Made by a program: the position numbers and the translations under genes
Part shown: piece after piece, positions 36,483 to 45,617 of the stretch
Numbering within the stretch: position 1 is the first letter of the stretch
How the letters are laid out: every line of letters starts with the position of its first letter
Notes under the pieces: model-generated
What the model saw: only the letters and a program-made list of their open reading frames with translations
What the model was told of the DNA's origin: nothing
Database searches by the model: none
From: Variovorax sp. KBW07
GTDB lineage: Bacteria; Pseudomonadota; Gammaproteobacteria; Burkholderiales; Burkholderiaceae_C
Reading direction: 5' to 3'
Length of the DNA stretch: 58,565 nucleotides
NCBI RefSeq assembly: GCF_003852515.1
Contig: NZ_QAJK01000040.1
Location: 3,277 to 61,841, forward strand

Positions 36483-38087
36483 TCAGTTCGGGAGGGTTTC
36501 CGACAGCAGTGCCCGGTAGAGCGTGCTCTCGTCCAGTTGCCGTGCGTCGAACTGCGAGACGAGCCGGCCTTTCTTCATCAGCAGGATGCGGTCGCAGTTC
36601 TGCAGCAACTCGGGCAGGTCGTCGCTGACCAGGATCACGGACAACCCTTCCTCGGCCAGGCGTTGGACGAGGCGATAGATGATGTCCTTCGATCCCACGT
36701 CGACGCCCACGGTCGGGCCGTGCAGGATCAACAGGCGCGGCTTGATGGTGAGCCAGCGCCCGATGAGCACGCGCTGCTGGTTGCCGCCCGACAGGGACTG
36801 CACGGGGCGCAAGACGTCGGGCGTGGCGACCTGCAGGTCCCGCACGATGGATTCGGCCAGCGCCTGGCCGCGCTGCGGCTCCAGCAGCCCGAAGCGGCCC
36901 CGCAGCTTCGAGATCACGACCGAGACGATGTTTTCCTGGATGGACTTGTCGAGAAACAGCCCTTCGCCGAGCCGGTCTTCGGGCACGTAGCCGATGCCCA
37001 GCCCGATGGCATCGCCGGGCTGCCGCAAGGCGACGGCCTGGCCGTCGAGTGCGATCGACCCGGAGTCCGCCGGCGCCACGCCGGCCAGGGCATGCGCGAG
37101 CTCGTTGCGCCCCGAGTCGAGCAGGCCCGTCACGCCAAGAATTTCGCCACGGCCGAGCACGAAGTCGACGTCTGCAAACGCGCCGCGACGGCCGAGGCCC
37201 TGGACCTTCAGCAGAACCGGGCCATCGGCCGGCGATGTCCGGTACCGCTGGGTCGCGATGTCGCGCCCTGTCATGAGGCGTGCGATCTCCGCCTTGTCGA
37301 AGCCGGCAATGGGGCCCTGCGCCACCTTCTGTCCATCGCGGAACACGATGACCTCGCCGCCGATGGCATAGCACTCGTCGAGCTTGTGGCTCACGAAGAG
37401 CACCGCCACGCCATCCGACTGGAGTTTGCGCACCACGGCGATCAGGTTGTCGACCTCGCGCTTGGTGAGCGCCGTGGTCGGCTCGTCCATGATCACCATG
37501 CGCGCGTTGGTGGCGATCGCGCGTGCAATGGCGATCAGTTGCCTTGTCGCGATGGGCAGCGACTCCACCAACGTGCGCTGAAAGCCGGCGGAATCGGGAA
37601 GGCCGACCGTCGCGAGCGCGCGAGAGGCTGTCTGGGCCAGCTTTCGACGGTCGAGCCGGCGTGAAAGCCGACCCTGGTTTGCGACGAGCTGCTCGGTCAG
37701 CCCGATGTTCTCGGCAACACTCAGGTTGGGCAGGAGAGACAGGTCCTGATAGACCGTCTCGATGCCGGCCGTGAGCGAATCCAGGGACGACAGCGCGGCA
37801 AAGCGGACACCGTTGATGCGCAGTTCGCCTTCATCGGGAGGCTGCACGCCCGAGATGATCTTGATCAGCGTGCTCTTGCCGCATCCGTTCTCGCCCAGCA
37901 GGTGATAGACCTCGCCGGGCCGGATGGCCAGCGAGACGCCCCGGAGCGCGTGCACCCCGGCGAAGCGCTTGTGCACGCCCACCACCTCCAGGAACGCACC
38001 GGTGGCGGCCGTTCCTGCGCGGCCTCCGGCTTCGTGTTCGCTCGCGGGCGAGCGCGTTTTTTCTTCTGCAACCTCGGTGGACGCCAT
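36483..38087 (-). CDS. Sugar ABC transporter ATPase with two ABC domains (RbsA/LsrA-type)
   Basis: A 534-aa duplicated ATPase. The first domain has a canonical Walker A (GENGCGKST) and Walker B (VIMDEPTTAL) but a degenerate signature (ESLPIATRQLIAIARAI). The second has a degenerate Walker A (GLLDSGRNE) and a canonical signature (LSGGNQQRVLIG). This asymmetry is normal for the family, in which only one site hydrolyses ATP well. It is preceded by the binding protein gene and followed by a permease. Confidence 0.93.
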   Translation of the reverse strand: MASTEVAEEKTRSPASEHEAGGRAGTAATGAFLEVVGVHKRFAGVHALRGVSLAIRPGEVYHLLGENGCGKSTLIKIISGVQPPDEGELRINGVRFAALSSLDSLTAGIETVYQDLSLLPNLSVAENIGLTEQLVANQGRLSRRLDRRKLAQTASRALATVGLPDSAGFQRTLVESLPIATRQLIAIARAIATNARMVIMDEPTTALTKREVDNLIAVVRKLQSDGVAVLFVSHKLDECYAIGGEVIVFRDGQKVAQGPIAGFDKAEIARLMTGRDIATQRYRTSPADGPVLLKVQGLGRRGAFADVDFVLGRGEILGVTGLLDSGRNELAHALAGVAPADSGSIALDGQAVALRQPGDAIGLGIGYVPEDRLGEGLFLDKSIQENIVSVVISKLRGRFGLLEPQRGQALAESIVRDLQVATPDVLRPVQSLSGGNQQRVLIGRWLTIKPRLLILHGPTVGVDVGSKDIIYRLVQRLAEEGLSVILVSDDLPELLQNCDRILLMKKGRLVSQFDARQLDESTLYRALLSETLPN

Positions 38088-38126
38088 GCTTCAGGTCTCG
38101 TTCAAATTCGCTCGAGCCGGGCGGCC

Positions 38127-39137
38127 TCAGAACGGGTATTGCTTGTAGTTGCTCTTGTCGACGTCGACCCAGGCCTGGCCGCGAACGATCACGCCGCGCC
38201 CCGGTCCCTTGGAGACCTGGACCTTCTCGTAGCCCTTGACGCCGAGGTTCATGCCCGTCTCGGGGCTCTTGCCGTCGAGCAGCAGCTTGGCCATCTTGTT
38301 CATGACGATGCCCGCGTCCTTCGGGTCCCAGAACGAGATGCCGGTGATGGCACCGGACTCCAGGAGCTTGGCGGCTTCACCGGGCAGGCCGGTGCCGTAG
38401 ACACACACCTTGCCCTGCTTGCCCGCTTCTTCCACCGCGCGGCCGATGCCCAGGACGTCGAGCGACGACGAGCCCTGGAAGCCCTTGATGTCCGGGTACT
38501 TGCGCAGCAGTTCCTTGGTCTTTTCATAGGCCTTGGTCGCGTCGTTGAACGACTCGTTCTTGGCGGCGACGAGCTGCAGGCCCGCATATTTCTTCGACGC
38601 ATTGGCAGCGCCGGCATCGGCCCACTGCACGTGCGACTGGCTGCCCAGCGACCCGACGAAAGAGGTCCACTTGCCGCTCTTGTTCATGCACTCCGCCATG
38701 CGGTCGTTCAGGCGCGCGCCGTAGTCGGCGTTGTCGAAGGCCTCGATATCGATCTGCGTGTTCTTCTGGTTGTCGGCCTCGTGGGTCACCACCTTGATGC
38801 CCTTGTCGATGGCGCGCTTGAGCACCGGCTCGAGCGTCGGGGGATCGAAGGGCACGACCGCGATCGCACTGACGTTTTTGGCCACGAGGTCTTCGATCAC
38901 GCGCAACTGCTGCGCGGCATCGGCCTGGCCCGGGCCCGTCTGGAAGGTCTTGACGCCGGCGTTGTCTGCGCCGAACGCCTTGACGCCATCTTCCATCCGG
39001 TTGAACCAGCTGATGCCCGTGATCTTCACGACGGTGGCGATGGTCTGCTCTTTTCCTTGAGCGTGAATTGCACCCACGGCGGTCGCTGCTGCAACCGCGA
39101 TCAAAGCGCATGGAATCAGTTTTCTGGTGTTCATCAT
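38127..39137 (-). CDS. Sugar ABC transporter periplasmic binding protein (rhamnose/AI-2-like)
   Basis: A 336-aa binding protein of Peripla_BP_4 type with a signal peptide ending GAIHAQ. It has VVKITGISWFNRMEDGVKAF, DLVAKNVSAIAVVPFDPPTLEPVLKRAIDKGIKVVTHEAD and YGTGLPGEAAKLL. Such proteins bind rhamnose, AI-2 or related sugars. The first ATG (39135-39137) is used because AAGGAG lies 9 nt upstream. It lies between the two permease genes in the leftward operon. Confidence 0.92.
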   Translation of the reverse strand: MMNTRKLIPCALIAVAAATAVGAIHAQGKEQTIATVVKITGISWFNRMEDGVKAFGADNAGVKTFQTGPGQADAAQQLRVIEDLVAKNVSAIAVVPFDPPTLEPVLKRAIDKGIKVVTHEADNQKNTQIDIEAFDNADYGARLNDRMAECMNKSGKWTSFVGSLGSQSHVQWADAGAANASKKYAGLQLVAAKNESFNDATKAYEKTKELLRKYPDIKGFQGSSSLDVLGIGRAVEEAGKQGKVCVYGTGLPGEAAKLLESGAITGISFWDPKDAGIVMNKMAKLLLDGKSPETGMNLGVKGYEKVQVSKGPGRGVIVRGQAWVDVDKSNYKQYPF

Positions 39138-39237
39138 CTTTGCTGTCTCCTTGAAAAGTCGCCCTTCGACATACATGCCCGGCGCAAGAAGGGATTGCAC
39201 CGAGGCCTTCAGTGAAATGAATGCCTTGCCCGCGAGG

Positions 39238-40227
39238 TCAGTTCCGGCGTGGCAGCCAGCGCTTGAACTCGAAGCGCGACGACGCCAGGAACAGCAGCAA
39301 CATCAGCCCCCAGGCGCAGTCGCGGAAAAAGTTGGAGATGCCCACCAGGTTGAAGGCACTCGAGAGAACCTGCAAAGCCGTGGCGGAGAAGAAAAGACAG
39401 GTCATGCGGCCGTATCCGCCGGAGGGCCTCACGCCGGCCATCACGGCAATCAGGATGGTGATGAGCAGGTACGAGCCGCCGTAGTCCCACTTCACGCTTG
39501 CGGTACGCGATGCGATGAGCACGCCGGCCAGCGCAGCCAGCGTGCTGCTCAGGATGTAGGTGGTCAGCAGGACCCTGGTCGGCGAAATGCCCGTGAAGCG
39601 CGCTGCCTTCGGATTGGTGCCCATCAGGTAGAGCCGCACGCCGTATGCGGTGCGGCCGAGAACCAGGCCCAGCAGCAGCGTGGCCAGGAGAAAGATGGCG
39701 AAGCCGATGGGAATGCCCAGCACCGTGTCGTTGCCGATGGCCGACAGCGGCTCCACGTACCCGAGCCGCACGGCGGAACCGTTGGTGAGAACGACCGCGA
39801 TGCCGGTGAACAGCAGTTGCGTGCCCAGCGTGGCCAGGATCGGCGTGAGGCCCAGGCGCGCAATGAGCAAACCGTTGAACGCTCCGCCCACGATGCCCGT
39901 GACCAGCGCCACGACCACGAAGAGTGCGGTGAACAGTACGGGCGCGTCGTCGGCTGACACGAAGTGCGGCACGACGAGAGCCCCCACCACGCCGGCCAGG
40001 TTGGCCATGGCGGCGCCGGACAGGTCTATGCCGCCGTTGCCGGAAATCATCGTGAGCATCACGCCGATGGCGAGCAGTCCGATTTCGGGCAACTGGCTTG
40101 CCATCGACTGGAGGTTGTCGGCGCTGGCGAACTGCCCGCGGGACCAGACGGTCGCGACCACGATCACCAGCAGATTCACCAGCAGCAGGAACGACAGTTG
40201 CGGGTCACGAGGAAGGCCGAGCTTCAT
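39238..40227 (-). CDS. Sugar ABC transporter permease (RbsC/LsrD-type)
   Basis: A 329-aa membrane protein, the partner permease. It has VMLTMISGNGGIDLSGAAMANL and the coupling loop GRTAYGVRLYLMGTNPKAARFTGI, then VASRTASVKWDYGGSYLLITILIAVMAGVR. It begins MKLGLPRDPQLSFLL at 40227 and is the first gene of the cluster, immediately downstream of the palindromic operator. The C-terminus is basic (FEFKRWLPRRN). Confidence 0.92.
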   Translation of the reverse strand: MKLGLPRDPQLSFLLLVNLLVIVVATVWSRGQFASADNLQSMASQLPEIGLLAIGVMLTMISGNGGIDLSGAAMANLAGVVGALVVPHFVSADDAPVLFTALFVVVALVTGIVGGAFNGLLIARLGLTPILATLGTQLLFTGIAVVLTNGSAVRLGYVEPLSAIGNDTVLGIPIGFAIFLLATLLLGLVLGRTAYGVRLYLMGTNPKAARFTGISPTRVLLTTYILSSTLAALAGVLIASRTASVKWDYGGSYLLITILIAVMAGVRPSGGYGRMTCLFFSATALQVLSSAFNLVGISNFFRDCAWGLMLLLFLASSRFEFKRWLPRRN

Positions 40228-40285
40228 GGTCTGGCGATGGCGCAGCGAGCGGGGCCGCTGCGTCAAAAGAAGAGGTTGATGTGTT

Positions 40286-40303
40286 TGCACAATCGATTGT
40301 GCA
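40286..40303. promoter_or_regulatory. Perfect 18-bp palindrome, candidate LacI-family operator
   Basis: TGCACAATCGATTGTGCA is an unbroken 18-bp palindrome with a central CG, 59 bp upstream of the first permease ATG of the sugar operon. LacI-family regulators typically bind symmetric sites with a central CG, and a LacI gene lies at the far end of the cluster. Binding is inferred, not shown. Confidence 0.7.
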
Positions 40304-40425
40304 GATGGGCGCAATCGTAGAGACGTGAGGGCGACAGGACCATCAGGGTTTACCTCAAGGGCCTGCAACCCGCCTGGCAGGTGCGATGTCTCGGTGGTTG
40401 TTCGCCTGGGCTCGGAGAGCGAACC

Positions 40426-40839
40426 CTAGTTCTGCTTCCATGGCAACCCGCGCTTGCGCCAGCCGCCGAGTTGCCCTCGATGCCCGTCCGCATCGGGGTT
40501 CCCCTCGAAGCCTTCGAGGATGTTGTAGGCCTCAAGCCCCAGTTCGGTGGCGCGCTTGGCGGCCGCAATGGAGCGCACGCCGCTGCGGCACAGCATCACG
40601 AGCTTTTTCTTTCCCTCGCCCGCGGCGCGCACACCCTCGTCGAAAGACGGGTTCAGCGCCATGCCCGGCCATTGCTTCCATGCCAGCGGCACGGCGCCGG
40701 GCACGAAGCCGACCCACTCGCGCTCGGCGTCGGTGCGCACGTCGACCAGCACCGCCTCGCCGCTAGCGAGCCACTGCGCGGCCTGCTCGGGCGTCACGTC
40801 GCCGGCGTAGCCTTTGTCTTCAACCGTTGCTGCATTCAT
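40426..40839 (-). CDS. Rhodanese-like sulfurtransferase
   Basis: A 137-aa single rhodanese domain protein with LVDVRTDAEREWVGFVPGAV and the active-site loop MLCRSGVRSIAAAKRA, in which the Cys would carry the persulfide. It is a cytosolic protein of unknown partner and may detoxify cyanide or handle sulfur transfer. The ATG at 40839 (MNAATVEDKGYAG) is preferred over the track's upstream start. It is divergent from the TRAP operon. Confidence 0.92.
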   Translation of the reverse strand: MNAATVEDKGYAGDVTPEQAAQWLASGEAVLVDVRTDAEREWVGFVPGAVPLAWKQWPGMALNPSFDEGVRAAGEGKKKLVMLCRSGVRSIAAAKRATELGLEAYNILEGFEGNPDADGHRGQLGGWRKRGLPWKQN

Positions 40840-41052
40840 CTTTCTTCGTCCTTCGATCAAGAGGGTTAGTCCGGGGCGGCGGGCGTCTTTACCTGTCGCG
40901 GCGTCCGCCGGATGGTGGAATTTTTCACCAGTTCGTGAAAACCCTGTTTGTCACGTTTTCCTGAGCCCCAAAGATGGCGGCTTGGCCTGTCAAACATAAC
41001 TCCAAGACGGCGGCCTGGGTTTCCCAGAACGAACGCTATGGAGTGAGACAAC

Positions 41053-42162
41053 ATGACAGACAGCAAATTGCCCCGCCGCCGCGGGCTGCTCAAGGGTGCG
41101 GCCGTTGCCGCGGGCGCCATGTCCGTGCCGATGGTCAGCATGGCGCAAACCACATCGCTGCGCTTCCAGAGCACCTGGCCGGCCAAAGACATCTTCCACG
41201 AGTACGCCAACGACTTCGCCAAGAAGGTCAACGACATGGCGGGCGGGCGCCTGAAGATCGAAGTGCTGCCCTCGGGCGCGGTGGTGCCCGCCTTCCAGCT
41301 GCTGGAGGCCGTGAACAAGGGCACGCTCGACGGCGGCCACGGCGTGGTGGCCTACCACTACGGCAAGAACTCGGCACTGGCGCTGTGGGGTTCGGGGCCA
41401 GGCTTCGGCATGGACGCCAACACCGTGCTGGCCTGGCACAACTACGGCGGCGGCAAGGCGCTGCTCGACGAGATCTACAAGAGCCTGAACATGGAAGTGG
41501 TGTCGTACCTGTACGGCCCCATGCCCACGCAGCCGCTGGGCTGGTTCAAGAAGCCGGTGGCCAAGGTCGAGGACATGAAGGGCCTGAAGTTCCGCACCGT
41601 CGGGCTGGCGGTCGACATGTTCACCGAGATGGGCACCGCGGTGAACCCGCTGCCCGGCGGCGAGATCGTGCCCGCGCTCGACCGCGGGCTGATCGACGCG
41701 GCCGAGTTCAACAACGCATCGAGCGACCGCGTGCTGGGCTTCCCCGACGTGGTGAAGAACTGCATGCTGCAAAGCTTCCACCAGTCGGGCGAGCAGTTCG
41801 AGGTGCTGTTCAACAAGGGCAAGTACAGCGCGCTGTCGCAGGAGCTTCGCTCGATCATCGACTACGCCGTGCAGGCCGCGAGCGCCGACATGAGCTGGAA
41901 GGCGGTGCAGCGCAACTCGCAGGACTACGCCGACATGAAGAAGGCCGGCATCAAGTTCTACAAGACGCCCGACACGGTGCTGCGCGCGCAACTCGCCGCA
42001 TGGGACAAGACCGTGGAGAAGAAGGCCGGGGAGAACCCGCTCTTCAAGAAGGTGCTGGCGTCGCAGCGCGAATTCGCCGAGCGCGCGCTGCAGTGGCAGA
42101 ACGACTACGGCGTCGATTTCAAGATGGCCTACGCCCACTACTTCGGGAAAAAGAAGGCCTGA
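41053..42162 (+). CDS. TRAP transporter periplasmic binding protein (TakP/DctP type)
   Basis: A 369-aa periplasmic binding protein with a twin-arginine-like leader (KLPRRRGLLKGAAVAAG) ending near SMAQ. The TakP group is suggested by SLRFQSTWPAKDIFHEYANDF, MPTQPLGWFKKPVAKVEDMKGLKFRT and LDRGLIDAAEFNN. TakP binds alpha-keto acids such as pyruvate. GGAGTGAG precedes the ATG. It heads a three-gene operon with the DctQ and DctM components. Confidence 0.93.
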   Translation: MTDSKLPRRRGLLKGAAVAAGAMSVPMVSMAQTTSLRFQSTWPAKDIFHEYANDFAKKVNDMAGGRLKIEVLPSGAVVPAFQLLEAVNKGTLDGGHGVVAYHYGKNSALALWGSGPGFGMDANTVLAWHNYGGGKALLDEIYKSLNMEVVSYLYGPMPTQPLGWFKKPVAKVEDMKGLKFRTVGLAVDMFTEMGTAVNPLPGGEIVPALDRGLIDAAEFNNASSDRVLGFPDVVKNCMLQSFHQSGEQFEVLFNKGKYSALSQELRSIIDYAVQAASADMSWKAVQRNSQDYADMKKAGIKFYKTPDTVLRAQLAAWDKTVEKKAGENPLFKKVLASQREFAERALQWQNDYGVDFKMAYAHYFGKKKA

Positions 42163-42257
42163 GGAATCAGCCGCGGTGACGGTTCGCGCCAGCCATCCGG
42201 AGTGCTCCGGCTGGCTGGCTTTTCGATGCGTGCTTTCTTTCTGCCTGCCATGCCTTC

Positions 42258-42926
42258 ATGACCATCCAACGCTTTCTCCACGCCGTCGACCGGTTCAGCA
42301 TGGTCGTGGGCAAGACCTTCTCGTGGCTCATCGTGGCGCTGATGCTGCTGGTGTGCGGCGAGGTGTTCAAGCGCTATGCGCTCAACGCGCCCACCGCCTG
42401 GATCTTCGATGCCAACAACATGCTCTACGGCACGCTCTTCATGATGGGCGGCGCCTACACGCTGTCGCAGGCCGGCCATGTGCGCGGCGACTTTTTCTAC
42501 GGCAGCATGAAGCCGCGCACGCAGGCCGCGCTCGACCTGGTGCTGTTCGCGCTGTTCTTCCTGCCCGGCGTGGTGGCGCTCACCTGGTCGGGCTGGACCT
42601 ACTTCGGTGAATCGCTCGCGATGCGCGAGCAGACCTTCAATGCCGACCCGATTCCGGTGTACCCCTTCAAGTTCGTCATTCCCGTGGCCGGCGCGGTGTT
42701 GCTGGTGCAGGGCATCGCGGAGATGGTGCGCTGCGTGCTGTGCCTGAAGACCGGCGTATGGACGCCGCGCCTGAAGGACGCGGAAGAAATGGACGTGGTG
42801 AGCGAACAGCTTGCAGGCAGCAGCTATGTCGACGAAGCCGACAAGCGCGAGGTGATCGACAGGGCCAAGTCCATCGAGCAGGCCGCGCAGCAACGCAAGA
42901 GCGACAGCACGGGAGGTACAGCATGA
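42258..42926 (+). CDS. TRAP transporter small permease (DctQ)
   Basis: A 222-aa membrane protein with four helices. The first (FSWLIVALMLLVCGEVFKRY) and second (WIFDANNMLYGTLFMMGGAYTL) resemble the DctQ family, with a hydrophilic C-terminal stretch of about 50 residues (DEADKREVIDRAKS) longer than usual. Its stop overlaps the DctM ATG (ATGA). It supports the large permease in the inner membrane. Confidence 0.9.
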   Translation: MTIQRFLHAVDRFSMVVGKTFSWLIVALMLLVCGEVFKRYALNAPTAWIFDANNMLYGTLFMMGGAYTLSQAGHVRGDFFYGSMKPRTQAALDLVLFALFFLPGVVALTWSGWTYFGESLAMREQTFNADPIPVYPFKFVIPVAGAVLLVQGIAEMVRCVLCLKTGVWTPRLKDAEEMDVVSEQLAGSSYVDEADKREVIDRAKSIEQAAQQRKSDSTGGTA

Positions 42927-44869
42927 GCGAACCCGCACTCGGCCTGCTCATGCTCGGCCTGATCGTCGTCGTGATCATGCTCGGCTTTCCCACCGCGTTC
43001 ACGCTGATGGGCCTGGGCATGTTCTTCGGCTTCATCGCCTTCTACGACCCGTCGATGCCCTGGCTCGACAACAGGGTCTTCGACCTGATGGTGCAGCGCG
43101 CCTTCGGGGCCATGACCAACGAGACGCTGCTGTCCATTCCGCTCTTCGTGCTGATGGGCTACGTGATGGAGCGCGGCGCGCTGGTCGACAAGATGTTCCA
43201 CAGCGTGCAGCTGGCGTTTCGCCGCGTGCCGGGTTCGCTGGCGGTAACGACGCTCATCGTCTGCACCTTCTGGGGCATTGCCAGTGGCCTCGTCGGCGCG
43301 GTGGTGGTGCTGATGGGCGTCATCGCGATGCGGCCCATGCTCAACGCGGGCTACGACACGCGCCTGGCGGCGGGCGTCATCACGGCCGGCGGCACGCTCG
43401 GCATCCTGATCCCGCCCTCGGTGATGATCATCGTGTACGCAGCCGTGGCCGGGCAGTCGGTGGTCAAGCTGTATGCGGCCGCGATGTTCCCGGGCTTCTT
43501 CCTTGCGTTCCTTTACCTGATCTACGTGATCGGCTGGGCGGTGCTGCAACCGAAGGTGGCGCCGAAGCTCTCGCCCGACAAGCAGCGCGCACCAATCACC
43601 CCGTGGGTCGCGCACATCGCGGACAGCTATTCGCAGCGCATGCTGCCGGCGCTGCTCACGGCCGTGGTGTCGCCGGGGCGCGCACTGCGCGGTGCGGCCG
43701 AAGGCGTGCGCATCACATGGTGGCTGCTGCTGCGCAGCCTGCTGAACGCACTGGTGCCGCTGGCGCTGGCGGCGGCCACGCTGGGCTCTGTGTGGTGGTA
43801 CGTGACGATCTACTCGCAGAAGGACAACAACGCGCCCGCCGTGCAGCAGCAGGCGACGCAAAAGGCCGAAGCGCCTGCAGCCGCGGCTGCAACGGCTCCG
43901 GCAGCGCCCGAGGCCTCCGGCACCGGCCTGGCCGAACCGCCGACCGACGACGCACCGAAGGAGCCGGGCGCGGAAGGCGGCCTGCAGGAGCCGCCCGGCG
44001 GCGCAGAGGAACCACCCGGCAGCGAAGCCGCTGCCGCGCCCGCGCCGGCCGCCGAGGGCGGACTACAGCAACTCGGCGACGCCGTCGAAGCGCCCAAGAC
44101 CGCCGCGGTGCCCGAGGCCTTCTACACCGGCTTCCTGCTGGCCAGTCTCTTCACGCTCGCGCTGCTCGCCTGGTACTACTGGCATATGGACGCGGAGCAG
44201 TTCGAAATCTTGCGCATGCTGGTGTCGTCGGTCATGCCGCTGGCCACGCTCACGCTGGTGGTGCTGGGCGTGATCCTGTTCGGCATCACCACCGCCACCG
44301 AGTCTGCGGCGGTGGGTGCGGCCGGCGCGTTCCTCATGGCATGGCAGGCCGGCACGCTGGACTTCAAGAAGACCAAGGAGGCCGTGTTCCTCACGCTCAA
44401 GACCACTTCGATGGTCTGCTGGCTGTTCGTGGGCTCGGCGCTGTTCTCGGCCGTGTTCGCGCTGCTCGGCGGTCAACGCATCATCGAGGAATGGGTGCTG
44501 GGCATGAACCTGACGCCGCTGCAGTTCCTGCTGCTGTCGCAGGCCATCATCTTCGTGCTGGGCTGGCCACTGGAGTGGACCGAGATCATCGTGATCTTCG
44601 TGCCCATCTTCCTGCCGCTGCTGGCGCACTTCCAGATCGATCCGCTGCTGTTCGGCGTGCTGGTGTTCGTGAACCTGCAGGCGGCGTTCCTCTCGCCACC
44701 GGTGGCGATGTCGGCCTTCTATCTGAAAGGAGTGTCGCCACCGCACGTGACGATCAACCAGATATTCGCCGGGATGATGCCGTACATGCTGATCGTGATT
44801 CTCTGCATGGTGTTCATGTACATCTGGCCGGGGCTGACGCTTTGGCTGCCGCAGTACCTGTATGGGTGA
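42923..44869 (+). CDS. TRAP transporter large permease (DctM) with a large central insertion
   Basis: A 648-aa transporter, against about 430 aa for a typical DctM. The N-terminal half carries GVITAGGTLGILIPPSVMIIVYAA, and the C-terminal half LFGITTATESAAVGAAGAF and NLQAAFLSPPVAMSAFYLKG. Between about residues 210 and 430 are two extra hydrophobic stretches (about 266-293 and 400-420) flanking an Ala/Pro/Glu-rich, low-complexity loop (about 300-397). TakM-type subunits are known to be larger than DctM, so a variant of that is possible. It forms the sodium-driven pore with DctQ. Confidence 0.9.
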   Translation: MSEPALGLLMLGLIVVVIMLGFPTAFTLMGLGMFFGFIAFYDPSMPWLDNRVFDLMVQRAFGAMTNETLLSIPLFVLMGYVMERGALVDKMFHSVQLAFRRVPGSLAVTTLIVCTFWGIASGLVGAVVVLMGVIAMRPMLNAGYDTRLAAGVITAGGTLGILIPPSVMIIVYAAVAGQSVVKLYAAAMFPGFFLAFLYLIYVIGWAVLQPKVAPKLSPDKQRAPITPWVAHIADSYSQRMLPALLTAVVSPGRALRGAAEGVRITWWLLLRSLLNALVPLALAAATLGSVWWYVTIYSQKDNNAPAVQQQATQKAEAPAAAAATAPAAPEASGTGLAEPPTDDAPKEPGAEGGLQEPPGGAEEPPGSEAAAAPAPAAEGGLQQLGDAVEAPKTAAVPEAFYTGFLLASLFTLALLAWYYWHMDAEQFEILRMLVSSVMPLATLTLVVLGVILFGITTATESAAVGAAGAFLMAWQAGTLDFKKTKEAVFLTLKTTSMVCWLFVGSALFSAVFALLGGQRIIEEWVLGMNLTPLQFLLLSQAIIFVLGWPLEWTEIIVIFVPIFLPLLAHFQIDPLLFGVLVFVNLQAAFLSPPVAMSAFYLKGVSPPHVTINQIFAGMMPYMLIVILCMVFMYIWPGLTLWLPQYLYG

Positions 44870-44948
44870 GATCGCCGCGAGACATCCGTAGCCGTGGGCC
44901 GGGCCGGACGTTCGCAACGGTGCGAAATCCGGCGCCTCTCTGACGCGC

Positions 44949-44997
44949 TTGTCTTGATTCAATTTACGCCGTATATTTTACGTTGTAAATTAATCAA
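44949..44997. promoter_or_regulatory. Promoter and dyad operator upstream of the TetR gene
   Basis: TTGTCT (44949-44954) and TATATT (44972-44977) are 17 bp apart. A dyad, TTGATTCAATTTAC (44954-44967) and GTAAATTAATCAA (44985-44997), overlaps this promoter. Inside it, TTTAC-GTT-GTAAA (44977-44989) is a tighter repeat. The layout fits autorepression by the adjacent TetR protein. Confidence 0.65.
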
Positions 44998-45005
44998 GGA
45001 CACGG

Positions 45006-45617
45006 ATGCGAAAAGCACTCTCCGACGAAGAAGTCCAGGACTTCCGCCAGCGCCTCCTGGCCGTGGCGGAACGCTCCTTCGCCGAGCACGGCGTCGATGG
45101 CGTCACCGTGCGCCAGCTCGCGCAACAGCTAGGCTGCAGCGCCATGACGCCGTACCGGTATTTCCGGGACAAGAACGAAATTCTTGCGGCGGTCACGGCA
45201 GCGGCGCTGGACCGTTTCTCGGCGTCGCTGGAAGCGGCGTTCGCGGTTCCAGGCAGCGCCTCCGAACGATCGGCCGCCGTGCGCACGGCCTACCTTCGCT
45301 TCGCCTTCGAAAACGCGGGGGCCTACCGGCTCATGTTCGATTTGCCGCATCCGGAGATGGCGCACTTTCCGGACCTGGCGCGCGCCGCGCAACGTGCCGA
45401 GCAAATCATGACAGCACCGCTCGAACGCCTGGTGGAAGACGGCGTCGTCAAGGGTGACCCTCGCCTGCTCGGCCGCGTTTTCTGGAGCGCCATTCACGGC
45501 GCCGTGTCCTTGCAACTGGCCGGAAAGTTCGATGCGTCTCCCAGCTTCGAGAGCGTGCTCAGCCACATGCTGGGCTTCATCGTTGCAGGTGCCGCGGCGG
45601 CCGCCCATGACAAATAG
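45006..45617 (+). CDS. TetR-family transcriptional regulator
   Basis: A 203-aa repressor with an N-terminal helix-turn-helix (GVTVRQLAQQLGCSAMTPYRYFRDKNEILAAV) and a C-terminal ligand/dimer domain (FDLPHPEMAHFPDLARAAQRA). The TetR-C_33-type end with FWSAIHGAVSLQLAGKFD suggests the WHG-domain group. AAGGA is 5 nt before the ATG. The next gene overlaps its end by 11 bp, so the hydrolase is probably the regulated partner. Confidence 0.93.
   Translation: MRKALSDEEVQDFRQRLLAVAERSFAEHGVDGVTVRQLAQQLGCSAMTPYRYFRDKNEILAAVTAAALDRFSASLEAAFAVPGSASERSAAVRTAYLRFAFENAGAYRLMFDLPHPEMAHFPDLARAAQRAEQIMTAPLERLVEDGVVKGDPRLLGRVFWSAIHGAVSLQLAGKFDASPSFESVLSHMLGFIVAGAAAAAHDK

Noticed and set aside
43810-44097. Possible frameshift in the enlarged DctM
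   Set aside because: The reading frame is unbroken across the low-complexity region and both flanking halves carry DctM motifs in the same frame.
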